A stretch of DNA of 43,819 nucleotides from Eubacteriales bacterium (GCA_030533415.1 JAUNJE010000022.1:1-43819), one strand, 5' to 3'. Positions 33,243 through 41,742 are shown, numbered from the stretch's first letter. Notes: generated from the letters alone by a model not told the origin. A program made the numbers and translations.

Positions 33243-34091
33243 GTGAAAACAGGAATTATCGATGTTGGGGGCGGCTTCCGGGGGATTTATGCCGCGGGAG
33301 TCCTGGATTACTGCATGGATCAGGGGATTCGCTTTGACCTGGGAATCGGCATTTCCGCAGGGAGCGCGAATATCATCTCCTTCGCGGCCGGACAGTGCCG
33401 GCGGAATTATCAGTTTTATTCGGAATATGGGCTTCGGAAAGAATATGCTGGCCTGAAAAAATTTATCACCAAAAACTCCTTTGTGGATATGGACTATGTC
33501 TATGGGACCCTGAGCAATTCGGACGGCGAAAATCCACTGGATTTCGATGCTGTGGTTCAAAATCCCATGGAGCTGGTGTTCATTGCCGCAGATGCGGAAA
33601 CGGGAAAAACGAAGTATTTCAGCAAGCAGGACGTGAAACAGGATGATTACAGCGTGATGAAGGCGTCCTGTGCCATTCCCTTGGTCTGCCACCCCTATGC
33701 CGTGGGGGATACCTTTTATTTTGACGGCGCCCTGGGGGATCCTGTTCCGGTACAGAAGGCTTTTGACCTGGGATGTGACAGGGTGATCCTGATCCTGACC
33801 AGGCCGGAAAACGTGCTCCGGGACCCGAAAAAGGACAGACAGGTTGCCGCCGTGATCCGGCACAGGTACCCCAGGGCGGCAGAGCGGCTTTGCCTGCGGG
33901 CACAGATGTATAATGAGGGCGTGGCGCTTGCGAAGCAATACGCCGCGCAGGGAAAGGCGCTGATCGTCGCGCCGGATGATACCTGCGGCGTCAGCACTTT
34001 GACAAGAGATTTTGCCGCCCTGGACAAGCTGTATCACAAGGGATATGCCGACGGTAAAAAAATAGGGGATTATTTGGAAAAATCCCGGTAA
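33243..34091 (+). CDS. Patatin-like phospholipase
   Basis: 282 residues from the GTG at 33243 (AAAGGA 11 nt before), matching the usual family start TGIIDVGGGFRGIYAAGVLDYCMD. Oxyanion loop GGGFRG (9-14), nucleophile S38 in GISAGS, and the catalytic Asp in FYFDGALGDP. The C-terminal region (about 190-282) fits the DUF6363 extension of bacterial patatins. It should hydrolyse acyl esters of lipids in the cytoplasm or at the membrane. An upstream in-frame extension from 33108 runs through the operator and is unlikely to be translated. Followed after 29 nt by an unrecognised gene, probably one operon. Confidence 0.88.
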   Translation: MKTGIIDVGGGFRGIYAAGVLDYCMDQGIRFDLGIGISAGSANIISFAAGQCRRNYQFYSEYGLRKEYAGLKKFITKNSFVDMDYVYGTLSNSDGENPLDFDAVVQNPMELVFIAADAETGKTKYFSKQDVKQDDYSVMKASCAIPLVCHPYAVGDTFYFDGALGDPVPVQKAFDLGCDRVILILTRPENVLRDPKKDRQVAAVIRHRYPRAAERLCLRAQMYNEGVALAKQYAAQGKALIVAPDDTCGVSTLTRDFAALDKLYHKGYADGKKIGDYLEKSR

Positions 34092-34120
34092 TGGTACTCT
34101 GGAAAAGGAGGGGGGAGCCG

Positions 34121-35140
34121 ATGAAAAATACAATGCCCAGAATCCTGATCGAAGCCGTTGTCCGCAGGGCGCTGAAGGACGCCGGGGATTCCCCGGAACG
34201 CAGCACCCGGAATCTGGTGGATATGGCCCTTCAGTTTACCCAGGGAAAATTTCAGCACCGCTTTTTTGAAACAGCGCGTTTGATGCTGAAAAAAGAGGAG
34301 AGCGCCTTCCATAAAATGGTCCCGGATGCGGTAGCTTCCATTGATCAGGAGCGGCTGATTGGTTTCGGCATGAACCTGGGATACAACGGCTGTATTGCCG
34401 GGGCGAAGATCATCCGTTCCATTGAGAAAAAGGAGCATTTCAATATTCCCTGGATGATCACCCTTGTGATAAATGGAGACGACTGCCTTAACAGGGCAGA
34501 GGACTACTGCGCCATTCTGGAACAGGGCAGACCGCTGGGGATTTACACCTGGCAGATCTATGCCTGCGGCCAGGCGCAGAAAATCATGCCGCTGATTGGA
34601 AAATACCCGGATTATGCCTTTATCCTGTACTGTGCCCCCGGCGAAATTACGGATGCGCTGCTGGATGAGGCGGAATCGCTGCACAATCTGATGATTGCGG
34701 TAGCGTATACCCAGGGAGCGGACGACGCCTGCCAGCTCCTTCGGCAGCGCCGTTTTCTGTATTCCGTATATGTCCCATACGGGGAATGTGACCTTCCGCG
34801 GATTGTCAGCGGGGAAGTGCTGGACGACACGGAAATTCTGCATCCCGTGTTTACCGCATTCCTGGCGGATGCGGGCTGCCCGAAAGCGGTGCGGGAACAG
34901 GTTTACCAGTATGTCAGCCGGACCAGAACGCAGCAGCTTTACAAAACAGTACCCTGGGATGCAGTTTCTGACAGCCGCTTTGTCAACGGCGTTATATCGG
35001 AGGATACCTGCCAGGCCTGTTTTGACGGACAGGGGAATCTCTGGATGTTTCGGGAGGGGCCGGAGCGGATGGATTATAACATTTTCCGTCAGCCCCTGCG
35101 GGAGATATTGAAGCAGGCCTTTCCGAAGGAAACGCCGTAA
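34121..35140 (+). CDS. Protein of unknown function in operon with patatin
   Basis: 339 residues from the ATG at 34121, after AAGGAGGGGGGAGCCG. Soluble, mixed alpha/beta. The middle (MNLGYNGCIAGAKIIRS, PWMITLVINGDD, PLGIYTWQIYACG, YAFILYCAPGEITDALLDEAESLHNLMIAVAYT, FLYSVYVPYG) has an alternating strand/helix rhythm like a TIM barrel of the radical-SAM type, and a late CQACFDGQGNLWMF recalls a SPASM-like end. However the CxxxCxxC cluster motif is absent. I do not recognise a family. The 29-nt gap and shared direction tie it to the patatin gene. Confidence 0.7.
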   Translation: MKNTMPRILIEAVVRRALKDAGDSPERSTRNLVDMALQFTQGKFQHRFFETARLMLKKEESAFHKMVPDAVASIDQERLIGFGMNLGYNGCIAGAKIIRSIEKKEHFNIPWMITLVINGDDCLNRAEDYCAILEQGRPLGIYTWQIYACGQAQKIMPLIGKYPDYAFILYCAPGEITDALLDEAESLHNLMIAVAYTQGADDACQLLRQRRFLYSVYVPYGECDLPRIVSGEVLDDTEILHPVFTAFLADAGCPKAVREQVYQYVSRTRTQQLYKTVPWDAVSDSRFVNGVISEDTCQACFDGQGNLWMFREGPERMDYNIFRQPLREILKQAFPKETP

Positions 35141-35148
35141 AATGCAAA

Positions 35149-35173
35149 GGGCCTGCTCTATTGGAGCAGGCCC
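35149..35173. terminator. Convergent bidirectional terminator
   Basis: GGGCCTGCTC, short loop, GAGCAGGCCC between the unknown gene and the leftward TetR gene. Confidence 0.85.
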
Positions 35174-35181
35174 CCTGTGTT

Positions 35182-35724
35182 TTACAGATAGCTGTAACGG
35201 GCGGCAATGTACTGAATGCATTGCTTCAGCTGGGAGGTAAATTCCTCCGGCGGCATACAATTCTTGTCCATGATCCACCGCTGGAAAGCCTGTACCACCG
35301 CGTCGGTAAAGAAGTTCACCTGAAACGTACTCATGGCCTGCATATCCATGATCTCCTGCAAACGGACGGAAATGGCGGAAAACATCAAATCATGGAAGTG
35401 GTCGGAAAAGGAATTCTGCCCCGTGACGTCCAGCGCCTTCCGGTAAAATATCCTGTTTTTATAAAAATAGTCACTGAGCAGTTCCAGGGAATCCCAGCCG
35501 ATGGTGTAGCCCTCTTTGTTCATGACCGTAATGAACTCGGTGTCAAAAATCCAGTTTACCAAATCGTATTTGTCTTTGAAGTGGTAGTAAAAGCTCTTGC
35601 GGTTCATGTCGCATTTTTCGCAGATGTCTGAGATGCTGATTTTGGAAAAGGACTCCGCTTCCATCAGCTCCTTCAGGGCGCCGGCCAAGGCCTTCTTTGT
35701 GATACTGGAATCAGGCAATTTCAT
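35182..35724 (-). CDS. TetR/AcrR family regulator
   Basis: 180 residues. N-terminal HTH: ITKKALAGALKELMEAESFSKISISDICEKCDMNRKSFYYHFKDKYDLVNWIF, the classic TetR pattern with FYYHFKDKYDL. The C-terminal half matches the shorter DhaS-like type of ligand/dimer domain. ATG at 35724 follows GGAGGTGT. GGACAA-N10-TTGTCC sites lie upstream of this gene and of the patatin gene, so it may control both; this link is inferred. Confidence 0.9.
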   Translation of the reverse strand: MKLPDSSITKKALAGALKELMEAESFSKISISDICEKCDMNRKSFYYHFKDKYDLVNWIFDTEFITVMNKEGYTIGWDSLELLSDYFYKNRIFYRKALDVTGQNSFSDHFHDLMFSAISVRLQEIMDMQAMSTFQVNFFTDAVVQAFQRWIMDKNCMPPEEFTSQLKQCIQYIAARYSYL

Positions 35725-35878
35725 ACACCTCCGTTGCATTCGAAAAAGCCCAAACAGGAAAAATAAAGGCGAAGCATGCCCATATCTGCGGGTCAGCCTC
35801 CCGATTCATGGAAAATAACTGTAGGGGATGCGGGAATTTGCACACCGGAACATGCCGATTATTTCCATATTCGCTCCT

Positions 35879-35907
35879 ATTATATCGGGTTAGGGGAGGT
35901 TTTTCAA
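35879..35907 (-). promoter_or_regulatory. Leftward promoter of the TetR gene
   Basis: On the minus strand TTGAAA (35907-35902), 17 nt, TATAAT (35884-35879), about 155 nt upstream of the TetR start. The 35740-35878 leader shows no gene. Confidence 0.6.
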
Positions 35908-35929
35908 TGAGAAAAATGTAAATTCTTTT

Positions 35930-35951
35930 GGACAAATGAAAAACGTTGTCC
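35930..35951. promoter_or_regulatory. Putative TetR operator in the tetR-cdsA gap
   Basis: GGACAA, 10 nt, TTGTCC, the same spacing and half-sites as at 33136. On the plus strand it lies between a TTGGAC and a TAAAAT box, so it could block a rightward promoter. Confidence 0.55.
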
Positions 35952-36029
35952 TAAAATGTAATAATATCCGAAACTTGGGAAAAAATTCGACAACAAAACG
36001 ATCTGTCCGGTGATTTTCTGCAGAATTCA

Positions 36030-36038
36030 TGCTATACT
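36030..36038 (+). promoter_or_regulatory. Extended -10 promoter upstream of cdsA
   Basis: TGCTATACT is a TGn-TATACT extended -10 box; the -35 region (GTGATT, 17 nt upstream) is poor, as is usual for this class. Confidence 0.5.
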
Positions 36039-36064
36039 GTAAAAAAACGAAGGAGGATATAGCC

Positions 36065-36121
36065 GTGGCGGGATATGGCAGGAAGGGAAAACAGGTTGGA
36101 AAACAGGTGAGATCATGCTGA
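36065..36121 (+). CDS. Possible 18-residue leader peptide overlapping cdsA start
   Basis: GTG at 36065 stands 8 nt after a perfect AAGGAGG and opens an 18-codon, strongly basic frame (MAGYGRKGKQVGKQVRSC). Its stop overlaps the cdsA start by 7 nt. The better ribosome site belongs to the leader, so cdsA could be translated by coupling. It may equally be an accidental frame. Confidence 0.4.
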   Translation: MAGYGRKGKQVGKQVRSC

Positions 36122-36924
36122 AACGGACCATTACCGGCGGACTGATCGTGCTGGTGCTCGGACTGATTGCGTGGTTTTCCTATATTCCGGCGGTAATGAA
36201 GGGAAGCGTAGCGCTGCTCAGCCTGCTGGCCGCCGGGGAAGTGATCCATGTAACGGGCACCGGGCGCAACAAGGGAGTGTCGGCGTTGATCCTGTTGGGG
36301 GTGCTGGCCCTTTGCGTGGCGGATTTTCCGGACTATTTTCCGGTCATGCTGGTGACTTTTTTCGCGGCTGTGATATACTTTGCCGCATTGTGCAGGCGCT
36401 TGAAGGCGGAAAAACCGGCCGGGTTGTGCCACTGTGCCATTGTATGCTGTGTGATCTGTATTTTGTTTCAGTCGATTGCATACTTGCGTTGGGAGGAGCA
36501 CGGACTGTATTATTTGATTTTCGCGGTGATGCTGTGCATTGCGACGGATGTAGGGGCATACCTGGTCGGAAAGGCCCTGGGGAAGCACAAGCTGGCGCCC
36601 AGGATCAGCCCCAATAAAACCGTGGAGGGAGCGGCAGGCGGAATCCTGCTGGCCCTGGTAGCCGCCCTGGCCTACGGCTGCTGGCTGAACAAGAGCCGTA
36701 TCCCCGTCCGCTTTGAGGCGCTGGCTTTCTACGCGGTTCTTGGTTCCGTGCTGGGGCAGCTGGGGGATTTGTCCATGTCCGTGGTAAAGCGGATCTGTGG
36801 GGTGAAGGATTTCGGCAGGCTCCTGCCCGGTCACGGCGGTGTGCTGGACCGGTTTGACAGCCAGCTGTTTACGTTGCCGTTTATGCTGATTGTTGTCAGA
36901 GTGTTCGGCGGATTCTTCGGATAG
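36115..36924 (+). CDS. cdsA: Phosphatidate cytidylyltransferase
   Basis: 269 residues with about seven membrane helices. The C-terminal CDP-lipid synthase signature is complete: SVVKRICGVKDFGRLLPGHGGVLDRFDS. The upstream ISPNKTVEGAAGG is also typical. The enzyme makes CDP-diacylglycerol from phosphatidate and CTP at the membrane, the branch point of phospholipid synthesis. ATG follows AGGTGAGATC. In many Firmicutes it sits after uppS and frr; here it stands alone, with only a short leader frame before it. Confidence 0.95.
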   Translation: MLKRTITGGLIVLVLGLIAWFSYIPAVMKGSVALLSLLAAGEVIHVTGTGRNKGVSALILLGVLALCVADFPDYFPVMLVTFFAAVIYFAALCRRLKAEKPAGLCHCAIVCCVICILFQSIAYLRWEEHGLYYLIFAVMLCIATDVGAYLVGKALGKHKLAPRISPNKTVEGAAGGILLALVAALAYGCWLNKSRIPVRFEALAFYAVLGSVLGQLGDLSMSVVKRICGVKDFGRLLPGHGGVLDRFDSQLFTLPFMLIVVRVFGGFFG

Positions 36925-36995
36925 AATCCTATTTTTGAGAAATCCGCCCGGCATGGCTTGCTCCGTGTCGGGAAGCGGACGTGCAGCGGTAAGAG

Positions 36996-37037
36996 GAACC
37001 GCTCTCAAAGCCTTGGCGGGGTTTTGAGAGCGGTTTT
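36996..37037 (+). terminator. cdsA terminator
   Basis: AACCGCTCTCAAA pairs with TTTGAGAGCGGTT (one bulge inside), followed by TTCCTTG. The 36925-37150 gap has nothing else that I recognise. Confidence 0.8.
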
Positions 37038-37150
37038 CCTTGTTTGGCCATATGTTGCGGACAAATTTATGCCCATGGGGCATAATAAGGTTTGCCGGCC
37101 AAAGCAATTGCGGGCCGCACCGGACAGCAAGTTCCCGGCTGCGGATTCCA

Positions 37151-37834
37151 TTACCTTGCCGGCATTTGAAAGCCTGCAAGTGCTTTGTTGAGGTAGTCGT
37201 TAAATGGTTTCATAATGCGGAAAAGCCCGGCTGCTTTTTCCAGAAATGCGTCTGCATGATTCACTTCTTCATCCTTCAGAGCATATTCCAGATACCAACT
37301 CTTAAACTTTAGATACTCCGCTTGCGGGTGTGCTTTTTCATACCCCGCAGGAACATTCTTTAACGCTGTCCCCCGGACGGTAAAATACTTTTCGAACTCC
37401 GGTTCATGGATGATTCTTTCCCATTCTTCGCCGTTTTGGACAATATAATCCCGGATCATTGCTGTCGCGTCCTTAAACATATCCGCAAACAGGCCGCCGC
37501 CTAAAAAAGACTGATTATTGGGCTTTATCACAAGGTAATACCCAACGGGGACAGGCAGCTTCCCTTTCGGAGAGATATGCGCACGAAAGGCGGGGTTATA
37601 GGGAGATTTGTCGCGGCTGAAACGGGTATCTCTTACGATCTTAAACGTAAGGTCCTTTGGATCGTTTTGTAAAATACTGCTGTCAAAGGTTCCAATTTCC
37701 AACATCAAGGCCCGCAACAGCGCTTCAAATTCCGCATTTGCCTGTTTGTAATATTCCTTGTTCGCATGATACCACTCGCGGTTGTTATTTATGCTTAATG
37801 CCGACAAGTAATCTACAATTATCTGTGTATTCAT
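37151..37834 (-). CDS. DUF2461 family protein
   Basis: 227 residues, the normal length of DUF2461 (TIGR02453). Hallmarks: NNNREWYHANKEYYKQA near the N terminus, FKIVRDTRFSRDKSPYNPAFRAHISPKGK, GYYLVIKPNNQSFLGGGLF and the later RGTALKNVPAGYEKAHP. Function unknown, widely conserved. ATG follows GGGAGGATGAATT. A 43-codon frame ends 3 nt upstream. Confidence 0.9.
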   Translation of the reverse strand: MNTQIIVDYLSALSINNNREWYHANKEYYKQANAEFEALLRALMLEIGTFDSSILQNDPKDLTFKIVRDTRFSRDKSPYNPAFRAHISPKGKLPVPVGYYLVIKPNNQSFLGGGLFADMFKDATAMIRDYIVQNGEEWERIIHEPEFEKYFTVRGTALKNVPAGYEKAHPQAEYLKFKSWYLEYALKDEEVNHADAFLEKAAGLFRIMKPFNDYLNKALAGFQMPAR

Positions 37835-37837
37835 AAT

Positions 37838-37969
37838 TCATCCTCCCACTTCGGAATCCCTAATAAAAACTGTGCTGAATCCGAAGGATTCTATGTCGTG
37901 TATGTTCGGCAGATTGGCAGGCTTGCTTTTTTTGCGGTACTTGCGCATTTTGTCTGGTAAGGAAACCAT
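37838..37969 (-). CDS. Possible 43-residue ORF before the DUF2461 gene
   Basis: Starts at 37969 (MVSLPDKMRKYRKKSK), basic, and ends EVGG with its stop inside the next gene's ribosome site region. No strong ribosome site. Position argues for coupling with the downstream gene, but it may be chance. Confidence 0.25.
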   Translation of the reverse strand: MVSLPDKMRKYRKKSKPANLPNIHDIESFGFSTVFIRDSEVGG

Positions 37970-38033
37970 AACATACACGTGCCTGCCTGTCAAGGAACAA
38001 TGCGGCGAAGGAAAGGAAAAAGCACAGATTTTG

Positions 38034-38061
38034 TTGCAAATCGGCGGACTTGTGTTATAAT
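38034..38061 (+). promoter_or_regulatory. Promoter of the carbohydrate kinase pair
   Basis: TTGCAA (38034-38039), 16 nt, TATAAT (38056-38061), 30 nt upstream of the start codon. Confidence 0.7.
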
Positions 38062-38091
38062 AATTCCACAAATAGAAATGGAGGTTTTCCA

Positions 38092-39024
38092 ATGGGCATT
38101 GTCGTTATCGGTGCGGTTTTTGTGGATATCAAGGGTTACCCGGAGGCAGCGTTTCTTCCTGCGGGAAGAAACGTGGGCAGGGTAGAGCAGGTTCATGGCG
38201 GTGTAGGGCGGAATGTGGCGGAGGACATTGCCAACTGTGAGCTGCGGCCTACCTTCCTCAGTCTGACAGACGAAAGCGGCACCGGGGTGGATGTGATCCG
38301 CAAACTGAAAAGCCACAAGGTCAATACCGACTATATCCGCCAGACCCGGGACGGTATGGGCACTTGGCTGGCGGTGTTCAACAACGATGGCGATGTCTTT
38401 GCCTCCCTTTCCAAGCGGCCGAACCTGCTGCCCATCGCGGATATTCTGGACGAGCAGGGAGATGAGATTTTTGCCAATGCGGAAAGCATCATTATTGAAA
38501 TTTGCCTGGATAAGGAGATCATCAAGCGCACTTTCCGGCTGGCGAAGAAATACCGGAAGCCGGTTTACGCAGTGGTGGCAAACATGAGCATTGCCCTGGA
38601 GCGCCGGGACTTTTTTCAAAGCGTGGACTGCTTCGTCTGCAACCTCCAGGAGGCCGGAATGCTGTTCTCCGGTGACTATACCGGAAAGGCCCCGGAGGAA
38701 ATGGCCGTCATCCTGGCCGAAAAGGTGAAGGCTGCCCGGATCCCCAGCATGATCGTTACCATGGGCGAAAACGGCGCGGTTTATGCCGATATCCGGGGAG
38801 ACAAGGGCTATTGTCCGGCCAGAAAGGTGGAGGTCAAGGATACGACCGGGGCGGGAGATTCCTTCTGCGCAGGCGCGGCCATCGGCCTGACCTACGGAAA
38901 GAGCCTGAAGGAGGCCTGCGAGATCGGTACGATGCTGGCATCCTCAGTCATCGTGACCTCGGAAAACGTTTGTCCCCGGTTCCAGCCCAGGGAGCTGGGA
39001 CTGGATATGGATGTGGTGGATTAA
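38092..39024 (+). CDS. PfkB family carbohydrate/nucleoside kinase
   Basis: 310 residues of the ribokinase fold. GGVGRNVAEDIANC (substrate-site GG loop), IIIEICLDKEII, MIVTMGENGAVYAD and the anion-hole/catalytic signature DTTGAGDSFCAGAAIGL near residue 257. By the GRNVAEN-like loop it resembles pseudouridine kinases (PsuK), but a sugar kinase is equally possible. ATG follows GGAGGTTTTCCA. Its stop TAA is directly followed by the ATG of the next kinase, so the two are translated together. Confidence 0.88.
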   Translation: MGIVVIGAVFVDIKGYPEAAFLPAGRNVGRVEQVHGGVGRNVAEDIANCELRPTFLSLTDESGTGVDVIRKLKSHKVNTDYIRQTRDGMGTWLAVFNNDGDVFASLSKRPNLLPIADILDEQGDEIFANAESIIIEICLDKEIIKRTFRLAKKYRKPVYAVVANMSIALERRDFFQSVDCFVCNLQEAGMLFSGDYTGKAPEEMAVILAEKVKAARIPSMIVTMGENGAVYADIRGDKGYCPARKVEVKDTTGAGDSFCAGAAIGLTYGKSLKEACEIGTMLASSVIVTSENVCPRFQPRELGLDMDVVD

Positions 39025-39846
39025 ATGGCATATAAGCGGCTTCTGACCATTCAGGATATATCCTGTGTCGGACAGTGCTCCATGACCGTGGCGCTGCCCA
39101 TTCTGTCCGCCTGCGGCCATGAGACCTGTATTTTGCCGACGGCGCTGCTTTCCACCCATACAGGCGGTTTCGGAAAGCCGGCGGCGGCCCATTTTGACAA
39201 TGTTTTGACCGATATGTGGCATCACTGGCAGCAAAACGGCATTACCTTCGATGCCGTTTTGGTGGGCTATCTTGGCAGCGCGGCGGCGGTTCAAACGGCG
39301 ATGGAGATCATGGAGGCGCTGCTGGCTCCCGGCGGGATCTGCATTGTGGACCCTGCCATGGCGGATCACGGAAGGCTGTATTCCGGCTTTGACGAAAGTT
39401 ATGTCTTCAGAATGCGGGAACTGTGCCGCAGGGCAGATGTGATCCTGCCCAATATGACAGAGGCGGCCATGCTTTCCGGGCTTTCCTACCGGGACAATCT
39501 GGACGAAAATTATGTAAACGATTTGGCGGATGCGCTGAACCACCGCTGTGTTGTCCTCACCGGGGTGGGATATGAAGTGGAACAGACGGGGGTCCTCCTA
39601 CGGGAAGAAGGGCGGCAGCGCTACTATTCCCACCGCCGGATCGGCAGGAGCTACCATGGAACCGGAGACATCTTTGCCGCCTGCTTTACAGGGGCGCTGA
39701 TGCAGGGAAAAGCGCTGTTTGAATCGGTAAAAATCGCTGCGGACTTTACACAGCGGTGCATTGAAAACACGCAGAGAAACCCGGCGCATTGGTATGGGAT
39801 CAAATTCGAAACGGCCTTGCCGGAGCTGATACGCATGCTGCAATAA
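39025..39846 (+). CDS. pdxY: Pyridoxal/pyridoxamine kinase family protein
   Basis: 273 residues, ribokinase fold of the PdxK/PdxY/ThiD group. Hallmarks: LTIQDISCVGQCSMTVALPILSACGHE, LPTALLSTHTGGF, VDPAMADHGRLYSGF, ILPNMTEAAMLSG and the catalytic YHGTGDIFAACFTG. It phosphorylates the B6 vitamers pyridoxal, pyridoxamine or pyridoxine to make the PLP cofactor. Stop-start contact with the upstream PfkB gene. Symbol is tentative within the family. A MITE sits 30 nt beyond the stop, in a hairpin. Confidence 0.88.
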   Translation: MAYKRLLTIQDISCVGQCSMTVALPILSACGHETCILPTALLSTHTGGFGKPAAAHFDNVLTDMWHHWQQNGITFDAVLVGYLGSAAAVQTAMEIMEALLAPGGICIVDPAMADHGRLYSGFDESYVFRMRELCRRADVILPNMTEAAMLSGLSYRDNLDENYVNDLADALNHRCVVLTGVGYEVEQTGVLLREEGRQRYYSHRRIGRSYHGTGDIFAACFTGALMQGKALFESVKIAADFTQRCIENTQRNPAHWYGIKFETALPELIRMLQ

Positions 39847-39852
39847 TTGTCG

Positions 39853-40185
39853 AGTGGCAGAGGAAACTCTGCCACTCAGACTGTCGATAAACCCTCTGGC
39901 GCGGGAGCGCCCAAGGCTCCCTTGTGCAAAGGCGACCGAAGGGAGTGCCTTGCGCTGAGCTGTCACGCGAACAGCGTGACTGAGGGATTGTCGCGGTAAA
40001 ATGTTTCCTTTTCGCCGAAGTCCAATGCGAATTCGTAACATTCCACTGCACAATCCCTCCGAGGCGGCTTACGCCGCCCCACCTCCCTTTGCACAAGGGA
40101 GGCTTTGGTGCAATGCAAATTGGTAAACTTCTACGTTTCAACTTACTTTTTCGACACTCTGAGTGGCAGAGGAAACTCTGCCACT
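39853..40185. mobile_element. MITE-like element, copy 2, between two identical 24-bp hairpins
   Basis: Element 39877-40161 (285 bp), nearly identical to 23388-23648 apart from a 24-nt extra piece near 39930-39955. Ends are CAGACTGTCGATAAA and inverted CAGAGTGTCGAAAAA. It is flanked by perfect 24-bp direct copies (39853-39876 and 40162-40185) of the hairpin AGTGGCAGAG-GAAA-CTCTGCCACT. One hairpin was probably the terminator of the kinase pair. Confidence 0.88.
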
Positions 40186-40275
40186 ATTTTCCTGAAAATT
40201 TTTCAGGAACCCTCTTCCATTTTTTCTGGTAATCGGGTATAGTATTATGTAAACAAGAGAAACAGAGGAAAAGAT

Positions 40276-41742
40276 ATGGAAGAACGGACTTTATATTTTC
40301 CCCGTCCCAGGAAGGAAAAGCGGATTTTGTGGATTCTTCTGGCTCTGGCGCTGCTGGCGGCAGCAGCCTGGTTTGTGCTGTTTCGGGTCAACCGGTTCAC
40401 CCTGTCCATTCACCTGACAGGGGAGGAGACGGTTCAGTTGGAGTACGGGCAGGCTTACGAAGAGCCGGGGGCAGAGGTTATCCTAACAGGTACGCTTTTC
40501 TGGAAGAAAGGCATAACCCTCCAGGACGCGCAGCTGCAAATTGACAGTGGGGTGAGGGAAGATACGCTGGGACGGTATCCCGTTTTCTATTCCGCGGGCT
40601 GCTATGGATTGCGGGCGGAGGCCGGGCGAACGGTCAGGATCATCGACACGGTATGCCCTGTCATTACGCTTGCGGAGGGAGGCTCCCTGGCGCCCGGCGG
40701 GTCCTTTCAGGAGCCGGGCTTTACCGCCACGGACAACTATGACGGTGATATTACGGACCGGGTGGTGCGGACGGAAACCGCTGGATTGGTGACCTATGCG
40801 GTGGTGGATTCCTCCGGAAACCCCTGTTATGTGGAGCGGGAAATTCCCATCTATGACCCGGTTCCGCCGGAAATCTACCTGGAGGGCGGAGAATACTATG
40901 CCATCACCACCGGTTCCTTTTACACGGAGCCGGGATATTGGGCCACCGACAATATCGGCGGCGATTTGACGGGGAAGGTAACCGTGGAAGGGGAGGTCAA
41001 CTGGCTGGAGCCCGGGACCTATCCCATCACCTATACCGTGACCGATGAATATAACAACGTTACCGTTGTTACGCGCCAAGTGGAGGTATCGGCCAAGCCC
41101 CGTCCCCAGACGGTATGGCCCCAGGGAAAGACCATTTACCTGACCTTTGATGACGGCCCTGGGCCATATACGCAGAAGCTTTTGGATGTGCTGGACAGCT
41201 ACGGGGTAAAGGCCACCTTTTTCGTTACCGATACGGGCTATAATGAGGTGATGAAAGAGATTGTGGACCGGGGCCACAGCATCGGCATCCACACCGTGAC
41301 CCATAACTACCGGGAAATCTACGCCAGCCCCGAGGCCTTTTTTGCCGATCTGCATAAAATGCAGGACATTATCTATGAAAACACCGGCATCCGCACCACC
41401 CTGATGCGTTTTCCCGGCGGCAGTTCCAATACTGTCAGCCGTGCCACCTATGAGGGCCTGATGTCCATTCTGTCCGAAGCGGTTCAGAATGCAGGCTTCC
41501 AGTATTTTGACTGGAATGTGGACAGCAATGACGCAGGCGGCGCCAGAAAGGCGGAAACGGTATTCAACAATGTTGTGGACGGTGTGGGACAAACCGGCAT
41601 TTCGCTGGTCCTTCAGCATGACATTCACGCATACAGCGTGGAAGCGGTGGAGGACATCATCGTCTGGGGCCTGAACAACGGCTATACCTTCCAGCCTCTG
41701 ACGGAAAGCAGCCCCGGCTTTCACCATGGTGTCAACAATTGA
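40276..41742 (+). CDS. Membrane-anchored polysaccharide deacetylase with Ig-like repeats
   Basis: 488 residues: short basic cytoplasmic start, one membrane helix (about 18-36, uncleaved anchor), then two or three Ig-like DUF5011-type domains (about 45-275; EPGFTATDNYDGDITDRV and EPGYWATDNIGGDLTGKV, each with the D--DGDIT-like motif), and a NodB homology domain (about 280-475). NodB motifs: YLTFDDGPGPYT (motif 1), HSIGIHTVTHNY (motif 2, SxxxHxxxH-like), RFPGGSSN (motif 3) and LVLQHDIH (motif 5). Such enzymes remove acetyl groups from peptidoglycan or surface glycan outside the membrane. ATG follows GAGGAAAAGAT. Confidence 0.92.
   Translation: MEERTLYFPRPRKEKRILWILLALALLAAAAWFVLFRVNRFTLSIHLTGEETVQLEYGQAYEEPGAEVILTGTLFWKKGITLQDAQLQIDSGVREDTLGRYPVFYSAGCYGLRAEAGRTVRIIDTVCPVITLAEGGSLAPGGSFQEPGFTATDNYDGDITDRVVRTETAGLVTYAVVDSSGNPCYVEREIPIYDPVPPEIYLEGGEYYAITTGSFYTEPGYWATDNIGGDLTGKVTVEGEVNWLEPGTYPITYTVTDEYNNVTVVTRQVEVSAKPRPQTVWPQGKTIYLTFDDGPGPYTQKLLDVLDSYGVKATFFVTDTGYNEVMKEIVDRGHSIGIHTVTHNYREIYASPEAFFADLHKMQDIIYENTGIRTTLMRFPGGSSNTVSRATYEGLMSILSEAVQNAGFQYFDWNVDSNDAGGARKAETVFNNVVDGVGQTGISLVLQHDIHAYSVEAVEDIIVWGLNNGYTFQPLTESSPGFHHGVNN

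Noticed and set aside
36925-37150. Riboswitch or small RNA in the cdsA-DUF2461 gap
   Set aside because: Beyond the terminator hairpin I found no conserved riboswitch core or promoter.
35890-37179. 429-codon open frame on the minus strand
   Set aside because: Antisense to cdsA; it also crosses promoter and terminator sequences.
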